Program-made: the position numbers and the translations under genes | The notes under the pieces: model-generated | Told to the model about the DNA's origin: nothing | Databases searched by the model: none | What the model saw: the letters and a program-made list of their open reading frames with translations, nothing else | In this document: one piece after another, positions 1-8,254 of the stretch | Numbering within the stretch: the first letter of the stretch is position 1 | How the letters are laid out: each line of letters starts with the position of its first letter | NCBI RefSeq assembly: GCF_003634775.1 | Contig: NZ_RBXB01000001.1 | Coordinates: 1-64,000, forward strand | From: Chryseobacterium defluvii | GTDB taxonomy: Bacteria; Bacteroidota; Bacteroidia; Flavobacteriales; Weeksellaceae | Reading direction: 5' to 3' | DNA: 64,000 nt

Positions 1-38
1 ATGGTACTGCGAAAGCGGGAGAGTAGGTCGCCGCCAGT
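1..38 (+). rRNA. rrf: 5S ribosomal RNA, 3' end (partial)
   Basis: The opening bases carry the conserved distal part of bacterial 5S rRNA: a short helix-loop (gtactgcgaaagcgggagag) followed by the gtaggtcgccgccag 3' strand that closes the molecule. Only about the last third is inside the window; the rest, and presumably the 16S-23S part of the operon, lies to the left. The exact 3' end (about 37-39) is estimated. A U-rich hairpin follows directly, as expected for the end of an rRNA operon. Confidence 0.85.
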
Positions 39-48
39 TTTTATTTTT

Positions 49-80
49 AAACCTCATACAGTAATGTGTGAGGTTTTTTT
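49..80 (+). terminator. Rho-independent terminator of the rRNA operon
   Basis: The sequence aacctcataca, a gtaa loop and tgtgtgaggtt form an 11-bp stem with one wobble pair, followed by a run of T. It lies about 10 bases after the 5S rRNA end. Confidence 0.85.
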
Positions 81-92
81 GTTTTATATCCA

Positions 93-185
93 TATGACTA
101 TGACTATGACTATACGTATAGGCACATGTGGTATCAGTGTATATTATACATAATACATAATACATTATACATTATACATTATACA
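93..185. repeat. Short tandem repeats (hexamer, then heptamer array)
   Basis: Bases 93-110 are three exact copies of tatgac, followed by a degenerate copy. Bases 144-185 are six head-to-tail heptamers: TTATACA, two TAATACA, then three TTATACA. The array sits between the rRNA terminator and the 3' end of the surface-protein operon. The remaining bases up to 272 hold nothing I can recognise. Confidence 0.85.
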
Positions 186-272
186 TATAGTACACCCTAT
201 GTATCATCTGCCCTCTACCCACCCGTCGGAAAGAGGTGATTAATCAGATTACCTCCATAGCCCGACAACTAC

Positions 273-800
273 TCAAAGGGCACTGATGGTAAAGACCATT
301 CTGCTTTGATAGCTACTGGCTGGAATCGTAACGGAAACACCGCTTAATTGTAACTGGATGGGAATATTACTATAGGAAGCAAGTGCTAAAACCGCCTGAA
401 TTCTGAATAATTCAATATCAGTTTGGGTAACTGTCTGATAAGTAGTTCCACCACTTATGCTGCAGAGAGCACAAAGAGTTGTTCCGTTTCCGGTTCTTCT
501 TACAGACAGTATAAGTGAATTATGCCATGTAGGGTTCGCCTCATAATGTACTGATACCTTTCCACTTCCTAATAGCAAAGGGACACTTGCTGTAAGAAGT
601 ATTTGATTGGTTGAACTTTCATATGTCCCCCCATAGTTGCTTCCAGCTTCAGTAATGGAAGGTACACTTACTGACCAATTACTGCCACTTACAGTTAATG
701 TTTGGCTATTTATAAGATGGGCAGCCGTCATTAACAAAGCAATGCATAGACATTTCCTCAGGAATATATTTTTTCTTTGAAAACAAGTATTCAATTTCAT
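273..800 (-). CDS. Small exported protein of a usher-like operon (possible minor subunit)
   Basis: 175 residues, last gene of the five-gene minus-strand operon, starting 9 bases after the stop of the preceding pilin-like gene. Residues 1-33 look like a signal peptide with an unusually long basic N-terminus; Met16 is not available, so the annotated start is kept. The mature part is rich in Ser, Thr, Gly and Val with alternating hydrophobic residues, suggesting a single beta-sandwich. It contains a CxxC pair (LCALC, around residue 110) and ends in a hydrophobic strand (RMVFTISAL). I do not recognise a family. By position it could be a minor or tip subunit of the system encoded upstream; that is inference. 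Its sequence is clearly different from the two pilin-like paralogs. Confidence 0.6.
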   Translation of the reverse strand: MKLNTCFQRKNIFLRKCLCIALLMTAAHLINSQTLTVSGSNWSVSVPSITEAGSNYGGTYESSTNQILLTASVPLLLGSGKVSVHYEANPTWHNSLILSVRRTGNGTTLCALCSISGGTTYQTVTQTDIELFRIQAVLALASYSNIPIQLQLSGVSVTIPASSYQSRMVFTISAL

Positions 801-809
801 TTCTCAATT

Positions 810-1346
810 TTATTCTGTGATAGTATAGGTGATAGCAACAGATGAATTATTAACAGCGGATAAATTAGAATAGTTATTAGGTGCAATTGTTATGGTAAGT
901 CTGTGACCATTATTGGTTCCGGTCCCCGTATAAGCCCCCCCAATTCCATTGATAATGGTTACCGGAGTTGTGGTAATTGTCAGCTGACCTGTAGGTGTCC
1001 CCAATGTACCGCCACCGGCCCCGGAAGCAGTGGCTGCTTGTATTTTGATGTCTACGCCCGGAATTGTTTGGTTAATGGATGCCGTTATTTGTCTGCTAAG
1101 CCCTCCGGGGGCAATGGCTGAAGTATAATTGATCCATTTGGATGTATTACCTGTCGGATTTACGATTGCTCTTCCTGCTTCGGTAGGGGCAGTAAAGTTC
1201 AGTGTGATAGTTCCAGCCGGCTCAACATCTAATAGCGTCACAACAGGTAGTGTCACAGAAACATTTCTATTTCCTGTAGTTTGAGAAAAGAGGGTGTTTG
1301 CGAAAAGTGAGCAGATAATAAATGATATATGGCAAATCGTTTTCAT
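810..1346 (-). CDS. Pilin-like exported protein B
   Basis: 178 residues with a clear signal peptide (about residues 1-21, ending LFSQ). The mature protein is a paralog of the product at 4992-5567. Both share, in the same order, a hydrophobic start (VTLPVVTLLDVEPAG), the phrase FTAPTEAG, a conserved W/L-x-NY-S segment, a PGVDIK segment, a Gly-rich stretch ending LGTP, a GIGxAYTGxGxNNGH segment and a C-terminal strand VAITYTITE. The size, alternating hydrophobic N-terminal strand and C-terminal strand resemble fimbrial subunits that work by donor-strand exchange, but this is structural inference and no named family was recognised. It starts one base after the stop of the usher-like gene. Confidence 0.6.
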   Translation of the reverse strand: MKTICHISFIICSLFANTLFSQTTGNRNVSVTLPVVTLLDVEPAGTITLNFTAPTEAGRAIVNPTGNTSKWINYTSAIAPGGLSRQITASINQTIPGVDIKIQAATASGAGGGTLGTPTGQLTITTTPVTIINGIGGAYTGTGTNNGHRLTITIAPNNYSNLSAVNNSSVAITYTITE

Positions 1347-1347
1347 T

Positions 1348-4098
1348 TTAATTTTTTATTTCATTATAGCCTACTTTTATGGGTTCCTGTTGATATTTAA
1401 TTTCTGTTTGCTGTTTTATTACATTAATGGTTATGTTTTTAGTTTCTGAAGGTTTTAAAATAACCTGAAAAGTATCTATGGGTATCTTATAGCGCTTGTC
1501 TAGTCCGTTTCTGTATATTTTTACCATCCAATTTCCCGGCCGCAGATAGGTGAAGTCAAAATTCTCTCCTATCATACATAGTTTCCGATAGGTTTGTTTT
1601 CCGTTAGAAACTTCTATAATAATATTGTCTTTTTTTCTTTTATCATTTTTTAAGGGAAATTGAGCAAAACGGGTCTGATTATCTATAAGCTCTTTAAGGC
1701 GGACACTTCCTTGAATATGAGCCGCCGTTGTTAAACCAAAATTAAAGATGTTCTCTTTCTTCATAAGACTTACCGCAGCTGGGAGTGGAATATCCGGAAT
1801 GTCATTAATTTCTGTAGTTGATCTGTCTATTTCAAGAAAATATTCGCCGGGAGCAATATTTTTAAATATAAAATTACCATCCTTGTCGGTAACGGACAGA
1901 TGATTACCAAGAATTAATCTGATACCATCGGTACGTTTAACACCAAGATTATTTATATTTCCTGATAATGTAGTATACTCCGCGATTTTTTTTACCGGAA
2001 CATTGAAACGCAATGTATACCGTAAAGAGAATATAAAATCTTTATTACCAAGTTCACCACGTTGTAAGGTATAACGTCCGGATACATCAAATTCGTGACC
2101 AGGAAGAAGCTGTTGATGGAAAAGAACTTCAAAGAGATTACGATCATTAAAATACTCTTCTGGAAGATAATTGTTCTGATAAAACAGGCTGAAGTAAGTT
2201 TTTTCAGAAAATCTGCTTATCAACCGGGCTCCATAATAAATCTGCTTCTGGTTTTGCATCAGATAACGGGATGTGATGGCATAGCTCCCATATAGATTAA
2301 AAGAGGTTTTAAATTTTTCAAAGCTGATATTGGCTGTATGAAAACTTGATTTTCCTGTAAAACCGGTAAGATGGTTTTCCGTTGTGCCAAACTGGCTTTG
2401 AAGATTAAGCTGAAATATTCCTATTTGCTGATCAAGGCTTATTTTAAAAAATGATTCATCATAATCAAATTGTTTCGGCTCCAGGCGATCTTCATATTTT
2501 TGATACCCATTGTAAAACATAAGAACTCCCTTTGTCATATACCTGTAACTGATGCCGTATTGAAAGAACTTTCTATAGGGGGCTGCCAACAATAAAGCAT
2601 CTCTTTGGAAATTCCTCGCATCTTCTATATAATGAGCCAGGATATTTATCTTTTTAGACAGTTTATACTGCAGATTCCCATTCAAAGTATTGGTATTCGT
2701 GAAATAGCCGGTAAACTGCGGACTTGCTCTCATATACATTATATTTCCGGTAAATTTTTTGTAATTTCCCTGAGCTTGTATCATAAAGGCATTTCCCTCA
2801 GTATGATTCGTTTTGCTATAGGCCAGCTCTCCTGAAATATCAAAGTTCTTATTCAATTGAAATTTTCCCGTCAAATAAGGAAGGTGTACCCGAGAATCCA
2901 ATGCAATATTATTAAAACTAAAGTTGCTTCCATCCTGTCTGGGAATTTTATGTAAATATCCTGCTGTAATTTCAGATTCTTTACCCACTTTCAGCCGGGA
3001 ATACACATTAAATTCATCTTTGATATCACGGAAAAATCTTGGATGATTGTAAAACCCACCTATGGTGATTCTTTTTAAATCAAAACGTATTTCCGCTCCC
3101 CGTCCATATCGTGCGAATTCAGTTAAGAACGATGAAGAATAGGTTTTGTCTCCCAAATGAATAAAAAAATTATTTCGTTTGTAATTGATAAAATATTCTT
3201 CATACTGTGTAAAAGAATTGAACTCAACAGGATTGGGTGTTACTGCCCGAAATTCAAGGAGGTCTTTGTTTTGTTCATTCAAACTTCCTTTACCATATAG
3301 CTCTCCCTGGAAACCATCATCATAGGCCCCCCTGTTTCGCATGCCGATAAATGACAAAGTTGCAGCAACCGGAAGACGATGAAATATATCCTCTTCAACA
3401 GGCTTTACCGGAATAATCTTGACGCTTGCATAGACTGTTTGAGGCTCTTTAAAAGTATCGGAGGAATAAGCCGTAAGATCAAGATTTTGAAATTCATTTT
3501 TTCCCAGATCGGGGTTGGTAGTTTTACGAATAGTAATAATTTTTGCCTCATCTGCAGAAAGACTGATTGTTGAACCTTCACTAATGGTGGCATTTTTACT
3601 TTCCAAAGTAATTTGTTGTGTACTATTTCCACTATTTTTTAGCAGAAAACTGGCCGTGATGGTTTCTCCTGCTTTTATGAATTCGGGGGAATCCAGGAGT
3701 GTGAATGAGAGTTTTTTACTTCCCAATACAGTTATTTCGGAAGACTGGGTAAAAATATTGTCACTGTTTTTTTCAGAAATATGTAATGTGATGATATATT
3801 TTCCTTGTGGTGCTTTTGCTGCAATACGCAGAGGAACTATATAAACACTGCTTTCACCGCCAGAAACTGTAAGTTCATTTTTAGATGATATCGGAATAAT
3901 ATGAAGATTTGAAGTTTCTACACGAATGTTATATATTTTTTGTTCCGCAGAAATGTTTTGTATTGTAAAAGAAATAGAAGTAGATGTTCCCGGCAGCAGA
4001 CTATCTTTTTTGTTGACAAAATCATGAGTTTGTTTCTGAGCAAAAATAAGTGCCGGGAAAAGAAGAATAAGATATAATAAAACCCAATTTTTAATCAT
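1348..4098 (-). CDS. Usher-like outer-membrane beta-barrel protein
   Basis: 916 residues with a signal peptide (1-20, ending IFAQ). Residues about 22-230 look like two Ig-like domains of the NEW3/COG1470 type (conserved phrases FTIQNIS, ASFLLKNSGNSTQQI). Residues about 235-705 are full of alternating aromatic/polar strands (YGKGSL, FFIHLGDKTY, YGISYRYM), typical of an outer-membrane barrel. Residues about 715-790 resemble a carboxypeptidase-regulatory or SdrB fold (TDKDGNFIFKNIAPGEY), followed by another small beta domain. This order, soluble Ig domains, barrel, then soluble C-terminal domains, recalls pilus ushers but is not the classical FimD order. The gene overlaps the chaperone-like gene by 8 bases and is flanked by pilin-like genes, which supports an export/assembly role. 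It is not a TonB-dependent receptor: no plug domain is visible. Confidence 0.6.
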   Translation of the reverse strand: MIKNWVLLYLILLFPALIFAQKQTHDFVNKKDSLLPGTSTSISFTIQNISAEQKIYNIRVETSNLHIIPISSKNELTVSGGESSVYIVPLRIAAKAPQGKYIITLHISEKNSDNIFTQSSEITVLGSKKLSFTLLDSPEFIKAGETITASFLLKNSGNSTQQITLESKNATISEGSTISLSADEAKIITIRKTTNPDLGKNEFQNLDLTAYSSDTFKEPQTVYASVKIIPVKPVEEDIFHRLPVAATLSFIGMRNRGAYDDGFQGELYGKGSLNEQNKDLLEFRAVTPNPVEFNSFTQYEEYFINYKRNNFFIHLGDKTYSSSFLTEFARYGRGAEIRFDLKRITIGGFYNHPRFFRDIKDEFNVYSRLKVGKESEITAGYLHKIPRQDGSNFSFNNIALDSRVHLPYLTGKFQLNKNFDISGELAYSKTNHTEGNAFMIQAQGNYKKFTGNIMYMRASPQFTGYFTNTNTLNGNLQYKLSKKINILAHYIEDARNFQRDALLLAAPYRKFFQYGISYRYMTKGVLMFYNGYQKYEDRLEPKQFDYDESFFKISLDQQIGIFQLNLQSQFGTTENHLTGFTGKSSFHTANISFEKFKTSFNLYGSYAITSRYLMQNQKQIYYGARLISRFSEKTYFSLFYQNNYLPEEYFNDRNLFEVLFHQQLLPGHEFDVSGRYTLQRGELGNKDFIFSLRYTLRFNVPVKKIAEYTTLSGNINNLGVKRTDGIRLILGNHLSVTDKDGNFIFKNIAPGEYFLEIDRSTTEINDIPDIPLPAAVSLMKKENIFNFGLTTAAHIQGSVRLKELIDNQTRFAQFPLKNDKRKKDNIIIEVSNGKQTYRKLCMIGENFDFTYLRPGNWMVKIYRNGLDKRYKIPIDTFQVILKPSETKNITINVIKQQTEIKYQQEPIKVGYNEIKN

Positions 4099-4891
4099 TT
4101 TTTACTTCTAATTCCACATTGAGGGCGAAAGCATTTTCGTCTTCATCTGTTGCAATGATGGCGGCATTGTATTTGTCCTGAGGCAGTTTGCTGATATCTA
4201 TATAAAACAACTTGGATGTTGAAGGCAATAAACCCATGGCCTGGCTTAAAAAAACTCCGGCTTTTTGTCCATTTTTACGGTTATATACCTCAACGGTTGC
4301 TGTTGGCTTGCAATAGAGATCTCCTCTGTTTGAAATGGCAATTTTTAAGATATGCTTGCCATCCTCTTTATCAATTTTTACACTTTCAAATGCAAGGTCA
4401 GGTTTGGCTCTTTCCGAATCATAATCCGTAATGACCTGAATGGCATACCTGACAATCGAGGTAATATTGATTCCCTCTTTGTTATTCGGTTGAATATCTT
4501 CTACCGGTTCAATAATAATAACACTCCAGTAGCTGCCGGCCTGATCAATTTGATCCGGAACCGTAATTTCATAGTAGAGTTCAGCCTTTTCTTTAGCTTT
4601 TAAAGTAAGCAGATTGGTATTGAGCTTTATCCAATCAGCATTGGTCTTTTTGTTGGTATGTGGAGTCGTGTAGTTGATTGAACCATCCGCTTTATAACTG
4701 AAATCCTGCAAATAGACTTTTATATTCTGGGGTGTATTGTCAGTATTTTCCATACTGATCTTCCCTTTATAAGCCTTTCCGCCTTCTACTTTATAATGGT
4801 GTGTAAGACCATTAAGAATTACAATACTTGCATGTAAGAAACCAATTTGTGACAACAGAACAACAAAAAACAAAAAACGCTTTATCATCAT
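4091..4891 (-). CDS. Periplasmic chaperone-like protein of the usher-like operon
   Basis: 266 residues, signal peptide 1-21 (LHAS). The mature part looks like two Ig-like domains: residues about 25-150 (NTDNTPQNIKVYLQDF, then KEKAELYYEITVPD) and 160-260 (HILKIAISNRGDLYCKPTATVEVYN). The first has the feel of PapD-type fimbrial chaperones and of the DUF916/WxL-interacting proteins of Gram-positive bacteria: both bind and protect surface subunits. No transmembrane anchor follows the second domain, unlike DUF916 proteins, so a soluble periplasmic role fits better. It is translationally coupled to the usher-like gene (8-base overlap) and lies 100 bases downstream of the first pilin-like gene. The family assignment is by structure and context, not by a diagnostic motif. 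Confidence 0.55.
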   Translation of the reverse strand: MMIKRFLFFVVLLSQIGFLHASIVILNGLTHHYKVEGGKAYKGKISMENTDNTPQNIKVYLQDFSYKADGSINYTTPHTNKKTNADWIKLNTNLLTLKAKEKAELYYEITVPDQIDQAGSYWSVIIIEPVEDIQPNNKEGINITSIVRYAIQVITDYDSERAKPDLAFESVKIDKEDGKHILKIAISNRGDLYCKPTATVEVYNRKNGQKAGVFLSQAMGLLPSTSKLFYIDISKLPQDKYNAAIIATDEDENAFALNVELEVKND

Positions 4892-4991
4892 TATAAAATT
4901 TACTATTAAAAATAAGGCAACAGAAAACTCGGAAGAAATTGATCATTCAGCTTCTTCCTGTGTTTAATATGAAAACTCTACTATTTTAAAG

Positions 4992-5567
4992 CTAGTTATC
5001 AGAAATTGTATACGTTACTGTAGCAACTGCAGTAGTAGTTGCTTCCAGGTCCGCATATGAAGCTACTGAACCGGAACCACTTCCCGGGGCTAGTGTATAA
5101 GTAAGATTATGCCCGTTATTAACACCATCTCCGGTATAAGCACTTCCAATGCCTGAAACTATGGTTTGATCTGCAGCACTTAAAATTAATTGAGCTGATG
5201 GGGTTCCCAATGTTCCTGCACCGGAGCCGGAAGCCGCCGCCGCAGTTACTTTGATATCTACACCCGGGATCAAGGCATTCAACTTTACAGAAACGGTACG
5301 GGTAGCATCTGCAACAGATTTTATCGAAGAATAGTTAAGCCAAAGAGTATTGTTAGTTCCGGTAAGTGTAATAGGCAAACCTGCTTCAGTAGGTGCGGTG
5401 AATCCCATAGTGATATTTTTACTTGCCGCAGGTTCTATATCTACCAATGCAACTTCAGGAATAGTTATTCCAATTGTATGATTATCTGTATTGGTGTCCT
5501 GAGCATTCATATGAATAGAGAAGGCTAAGGCAATTAGAGATAAAAAAGAAAGCTTGTGTTTTTTCAT
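4992..5567 (-). CDS. Pilin-like exported protein A
   Basis: 191 residues, first gene of the operon, with a signal peptide (1-22, ending MNAQ). It is a paralog of the product at 810-1346, sharing PEVALVDIEPA, FTAPTEAG, LNYSS, PGVDIKV, the Gly-rich LGTPSAQL segment, GIGSAYTGDGVNNGHNL and the final strand VATVTYTIS. Copy A has the insertion GSGSGSVASYAD near residue 160 and a slightly longer tail. Its place at the head of the operon, where the major subunit gene often sits, suggests it may be the abundant subunit; a 100-base gap follows it. No known Pfam family was recognised with certainty. Confidence 0.6.
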   Translation of the reverse strand: MKKHKLSFLSLIALAFSIHMNAQDTNTDNHTIGITIPEVALVDIEPAASKNITMGFTAPTEAGLPITLTGTNNTLWLNYSSIKSVADATRTVSVKLNALIPGVDIKVTAAAASGSGAGTLGTPSAQLILSAADQTIVSGIGSAYTGDGVNNGHNLTYTLAPGSGSGSVASYADLEATTTAVATVTYTISDN

Positions 5568-5621
5568 GGTATTTAAAGTTTAATAAAGTGAAAATAATAA
5601 TAATTGCAGAATTATGAAATA

Positions 5622-5657
5622 AAAATCAATAGTTTTTTTATATTGTTTATTGATTTT
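5622..5657. promoter_or_regulatory. Inverted repeat upstream of the pilin-like operon
   Basis: AAAATCAATA (5622-5631) and TATTGATTTT (5648-5657) form a perfect 10-bp inverted repeat with a 16-base spacer, 55-90 bases before the first gene of the operon. A further partial direct copy (TCAATAGTTTATTA) follows at 5658. It could be an operator or a leader hairpin. The surrounding 200 bases are extremely AT-rich and I found no clean TAnnTTTG element for the operon here. Confidence 0.35.
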
Positions 5658-5776
5658 CAATAGTTTATTATATATATTAAATAATTACTTATAAATTCAT
5701 TTTGTTAAAAAATATTTAAAATAATATTATTTTGCTTTGTGGCAGGATAATGATTAAACCTTTTCTATAAAAAAAT

Positions 5777-5810
5777 AAAAACCCTACATATTTTTATGTA
5801 AGGTTTTTTA
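5777..5810 (-). terminator. Terminator of the aroA/Omp85 transcription unit
   Basis: AAAACCcTACATA and TATGTAaGGTTTT pair with one internal mismatch around a T-rich loop, and the minus strand continues into a run of T. It lies 18 bases after the stop of the Omp85-family gene. Confidence 0.75.
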
Positions 5811-5827
5811 TGCTTTTTTAGGATAAA

Positions 5828-7432
5828 TCAGAATCTACTTAAAATTCCCCAATGGATTTTAATATCATTAAATTTAAAAGGGTTTCCGAATTCATTACCA
5901 TTTGAAAGCTGGAAGCTCATAAGCCCGAGGGGAATAAAGAAATTGAAGCCGAGGCCTACGCTATAAAGCTTGGGCTTTACATTCAGAGATTTATTGTTGA
6001 GCTGTCCATATTGCCCGAAAACGTCAAAGAAGGCCTGATTTCCGATCAGGTACCGGTATTCTAAGCTTCCGTAATAATAGAAATCTGCGGCCAGGGAGTT
6101 CTCATTGAAACCCCGCATAGAATTCCATCCCCCGAAACGGTATAATTCGTTGGCGGAAAATTCAATTTTAGAGTCCATCATGGCGCCTTCCGCTTTTATA
6201 TTGAGAAAGTGGTTGCCATTGATGTTATAATTATGTTCTCCAAAAAAGTAAAACTGGTTTTGTGGGGCTTTAATATGATCTTTGCTATAAGTGGTCATAA
6301 GATAATCGTAGCCCCCATTGATTTTCGTTTTATAGAGGAAAAGGTCAATATCGCTGGGTTCTATCATTTCAAACCAGATCCCGATCCCTTGCTTATTATA
6401 GTCTTTACCCTGTACATATAAGGTATCGATAATGCTTGAACTTTCAAAAGTGCCCCGAAGGCCGATTTTATTTCGGGTATTGAGATGGTAATAAAGAGCA
6501 GGTAGCGCCTTCACATTCGCGAAAGTGGAATCCTGCCTGAAGATATTCACCTTCATATTCAATCCTACATTGGATTTAAAAAGATAAGGAATATCCGTTG
6601 CCAAATCAAAAGTCTGCCCTTTATCAGGGTTTCTCTGCCAATATAAATTAATGGTTTCAAACCCGTTGAACATATTCCTGAAATTGACGTTCAGGGTACC
6701 GTTTAAAGTAAACTTATCCGTTTTATCATTCCCAAAACCAATAACCCCGTCAAAAGTATTGGTCTTTTTTTTCTCCATGAAAAGATAGATCCGGGTAGAA
6801 TCTTTTGTAAATAAGGTTTGCGGCGGACGTTCTAACGTAACGAAGGGATGGCTTTGGAAACTCTTATTGATGGCGATAAGATTCCTGTCATCATACGTTT
6901 TGCCTTTGAAATCCTTTTCAAGGTTTTTAACGAATCTTTTCGGAACCCTTTCATAGCCTTTTACTACGAAGCCGTCAATAGTCCTTTTATCATTTTTATT
7001 GATATCAAGCTCCACTACGGGATACCCGTTTTTCTGACCCTTATATTTGGATTTTATACGGCTGAAAGAATATCCCTCATCAATATATTTTTTATTGATG
7101 CTCTTTTTGGTGGAATCTAAATTTTTGGTGAAAAATTCTTTCTGGGCCTTTGTTTTTTGAACAATGGAATCGGACAGGTCTACATACGTTTCATTGAAAT
7201 TTTTGCCTTTATCATAAATAATTTCCGTACTGTCTCCTTTTATTTTTATTTCCTTAAGCTCCGTGAAAAAATAATTGTTTTGGGCCAATGAATCCAGGAA
7301 TTTTACGGCAGAGGCAGAATCCTTAACTTTTTTCTTGACGTTCGTTTGTGAATCTATAAGCCAATACTGTTTCTTCTGTGCCTGAATAAAAACACAGAAC
7401 AATACAAAAAATATTTTCAAAAACAGCTTCAA
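5828..7432 (-). CDS. Omp85/TamA-like outer-membrane protein
   Basis: 534 residues with a signal peptide (1-18, FIQAQ). Residues about 20-230 are periplasmic and fit POTRA-type domains (GYSFSRIKSKY; RTIDGFVVKGYERVPKRFVKNL). Residues about 240-534 are a 16-strand-type barrel that includes the Omp85 signature WNSMRGFNENSL, with the conserved arginine in RGF that reaches into the barrel lumen, and it ends in Phe as expected for an outer-membrane protein. It is shorter than BamA (about 750-850 residues) and fits the single- or double-POTRA BamA/TamA family common in Flavobacteriia. Its client is unknown. It is the last gene of a six-gene unit and begins 19 bases after the SDR gene. Confidence 0.85.
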   Translation of the reverse strand: MKLFLKIFFVLFCVFIQAQKKQYWLIDSQTNVKKKVKDSASAVKFLDSLAQNNYFFTELKEIKIKGDSTEIIYDKGKNFNETYVDLSDSIVQKTKAQKEFFTKNLDSTKKSINKKYIDEGYSFSRIKSKYKGQKNGYPVVELDINKNDKRTIDGFVVKGYERVPKRFVKNLEKDFKGKTYDDRNLIAINKSFQSHPFVTLERPPQTLFTKDSTRIYLFMEKKKTNTFDGVIGFGNDKTDKFTLNGTLNVNFRNMFNGFETINLYWQRNPDKGQTFDLATDIPYLFKSNVGLNMKVNIFRQDSTFANVKALPALYYHLNTRNKIGLRGTFESSSIIDTLYVQGKDYNKQGIGIWFEMIEPSDIDLFLYKTKINGGYDYLMTTYSKDHIKAPQNQFYFFGEHNYNINGNHFLNIKAEGAMMDSKIEFSANELYRFGGWNSMRGFNENSLAADFYYYGSLEYRYLIGNQAFFDVFGQYGQLNNKSLNVKPKLYSVGLGFNFFIPLGLMSFQLSNGNEFGNPFKFNDIKIHWGILSRF

Positions 7433-7451
7433 ACTCTTTTAAAAACTAAAA

Positions 7452-8252
7452 CTAGTCCAGTTTATTATATTTCTTCATTAGATTTTCATAAGTTCCCTGA
7501 GGAAGGATCCATTTTAACGGAACTCCTATTTTCTGCCCGAATTTACCAAAATAATAATGAGCTTTCCATTTATTTTTACTCAAGAGGGATTCAATGTATC
7601 CGGCCACTTCCAAAGGTTCTGTTCCATCACCTACATGAGCATTCATTAAAGAATACACTTTTTCAAAGACACTTCGGTAAGGCTCAGACACTTTTGTTCT
7701 CACCCTGTTCTCTGCAATATTGGTTTTAATGTCACCTAAATGAAGAGAGCAAACATCAATATTCCAGGGATAAACTTCATATCTCATAGCTTCAGTTACT
7801 TTGTCCAAAGCTGATTTGGAAGCAGAATAGAATCCACGGAAAGGTAATCCCATTTCGCTTCCGATACTGGAAATATTAATGATCTTTCCGAACCGATTTT
7901 CACGCATTTTGGGTAAAACAGCGCTCATCATCTGAACGGCACCTACCAGATTCAGATTGAATAATTTCAGAATATCTTCTTTTGTAGAATCCTCCACGGC
8001 ACCTACCATTCCCATTCCTGCATTATTAATCAATATATCAATTCGTGTTTCAGTTTTTAAAACTTCCGCAATAGCATTTTGTACCGCTGAATGATCCGTA
8101 ATATCAGTAGGAATGGATTTGAAATATTGATTTTCCATCATTTTCCTGCTTAATCCATATACTTTATGGCCTTTCTTTCCGAAATATTCAGCTAAAACGA
8201 AGCCGATTCCGGAGGATGTTCCTGTGATAATAATAACCTGAGCGTTGTTCAT
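7452..8252 (-). CDS. SDR family NAD(P)-dependent oxidoreductase
   Basis: 266 residues from the chosen ATG at 8252. A longer in-frame start at 8291 would overlap aroA by 37 bases and put extra residues before the Rossmann strand, so the shorter form, which begins two bases after the aroA stop, is preferred. Classical short-chain dehydrogenase features: dinucleotide-binding TGTSSGIG at residues 10-17, NNAG at 76-79, catalytic Ser around 128-129 and YxxxK (Tyr142, Lys146). The substrate cannot be read from the sequence. Its position directly after aroA suggests co-transcription, not necessarily a shikimate role. Confidence 0.9.
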   Translation of the reverse strand: MNNAQVIIITGTSSGIGFVLAEYFGKKGHKVYGLSRKMMENQYFKSIPTDITDHSAVQNAIAEVLKTETRIDILINNAGMGMVGAVEDSTKEDILKLFNLNLVGAVQMMSAVLPKMRENRFGKIINISSIGSEMGLPFRGFYSASKSALDKVTEAMRYEVYPWNIDVCSLHLGDIKTNIAENRVRTKVSEPYRSVFEKVYSLMNAHVGDGTEPLEVAGYIESLLSKNKWKAHYYFGKFGQKIGVPLKWILPQGTYENLMKKYNKLD

Positions 8253-8254
8253 AA

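Noticed and set aside
144-185. CRISPR array
   Set aside because: Units are only 7 bases with no spacers and no cas genes.
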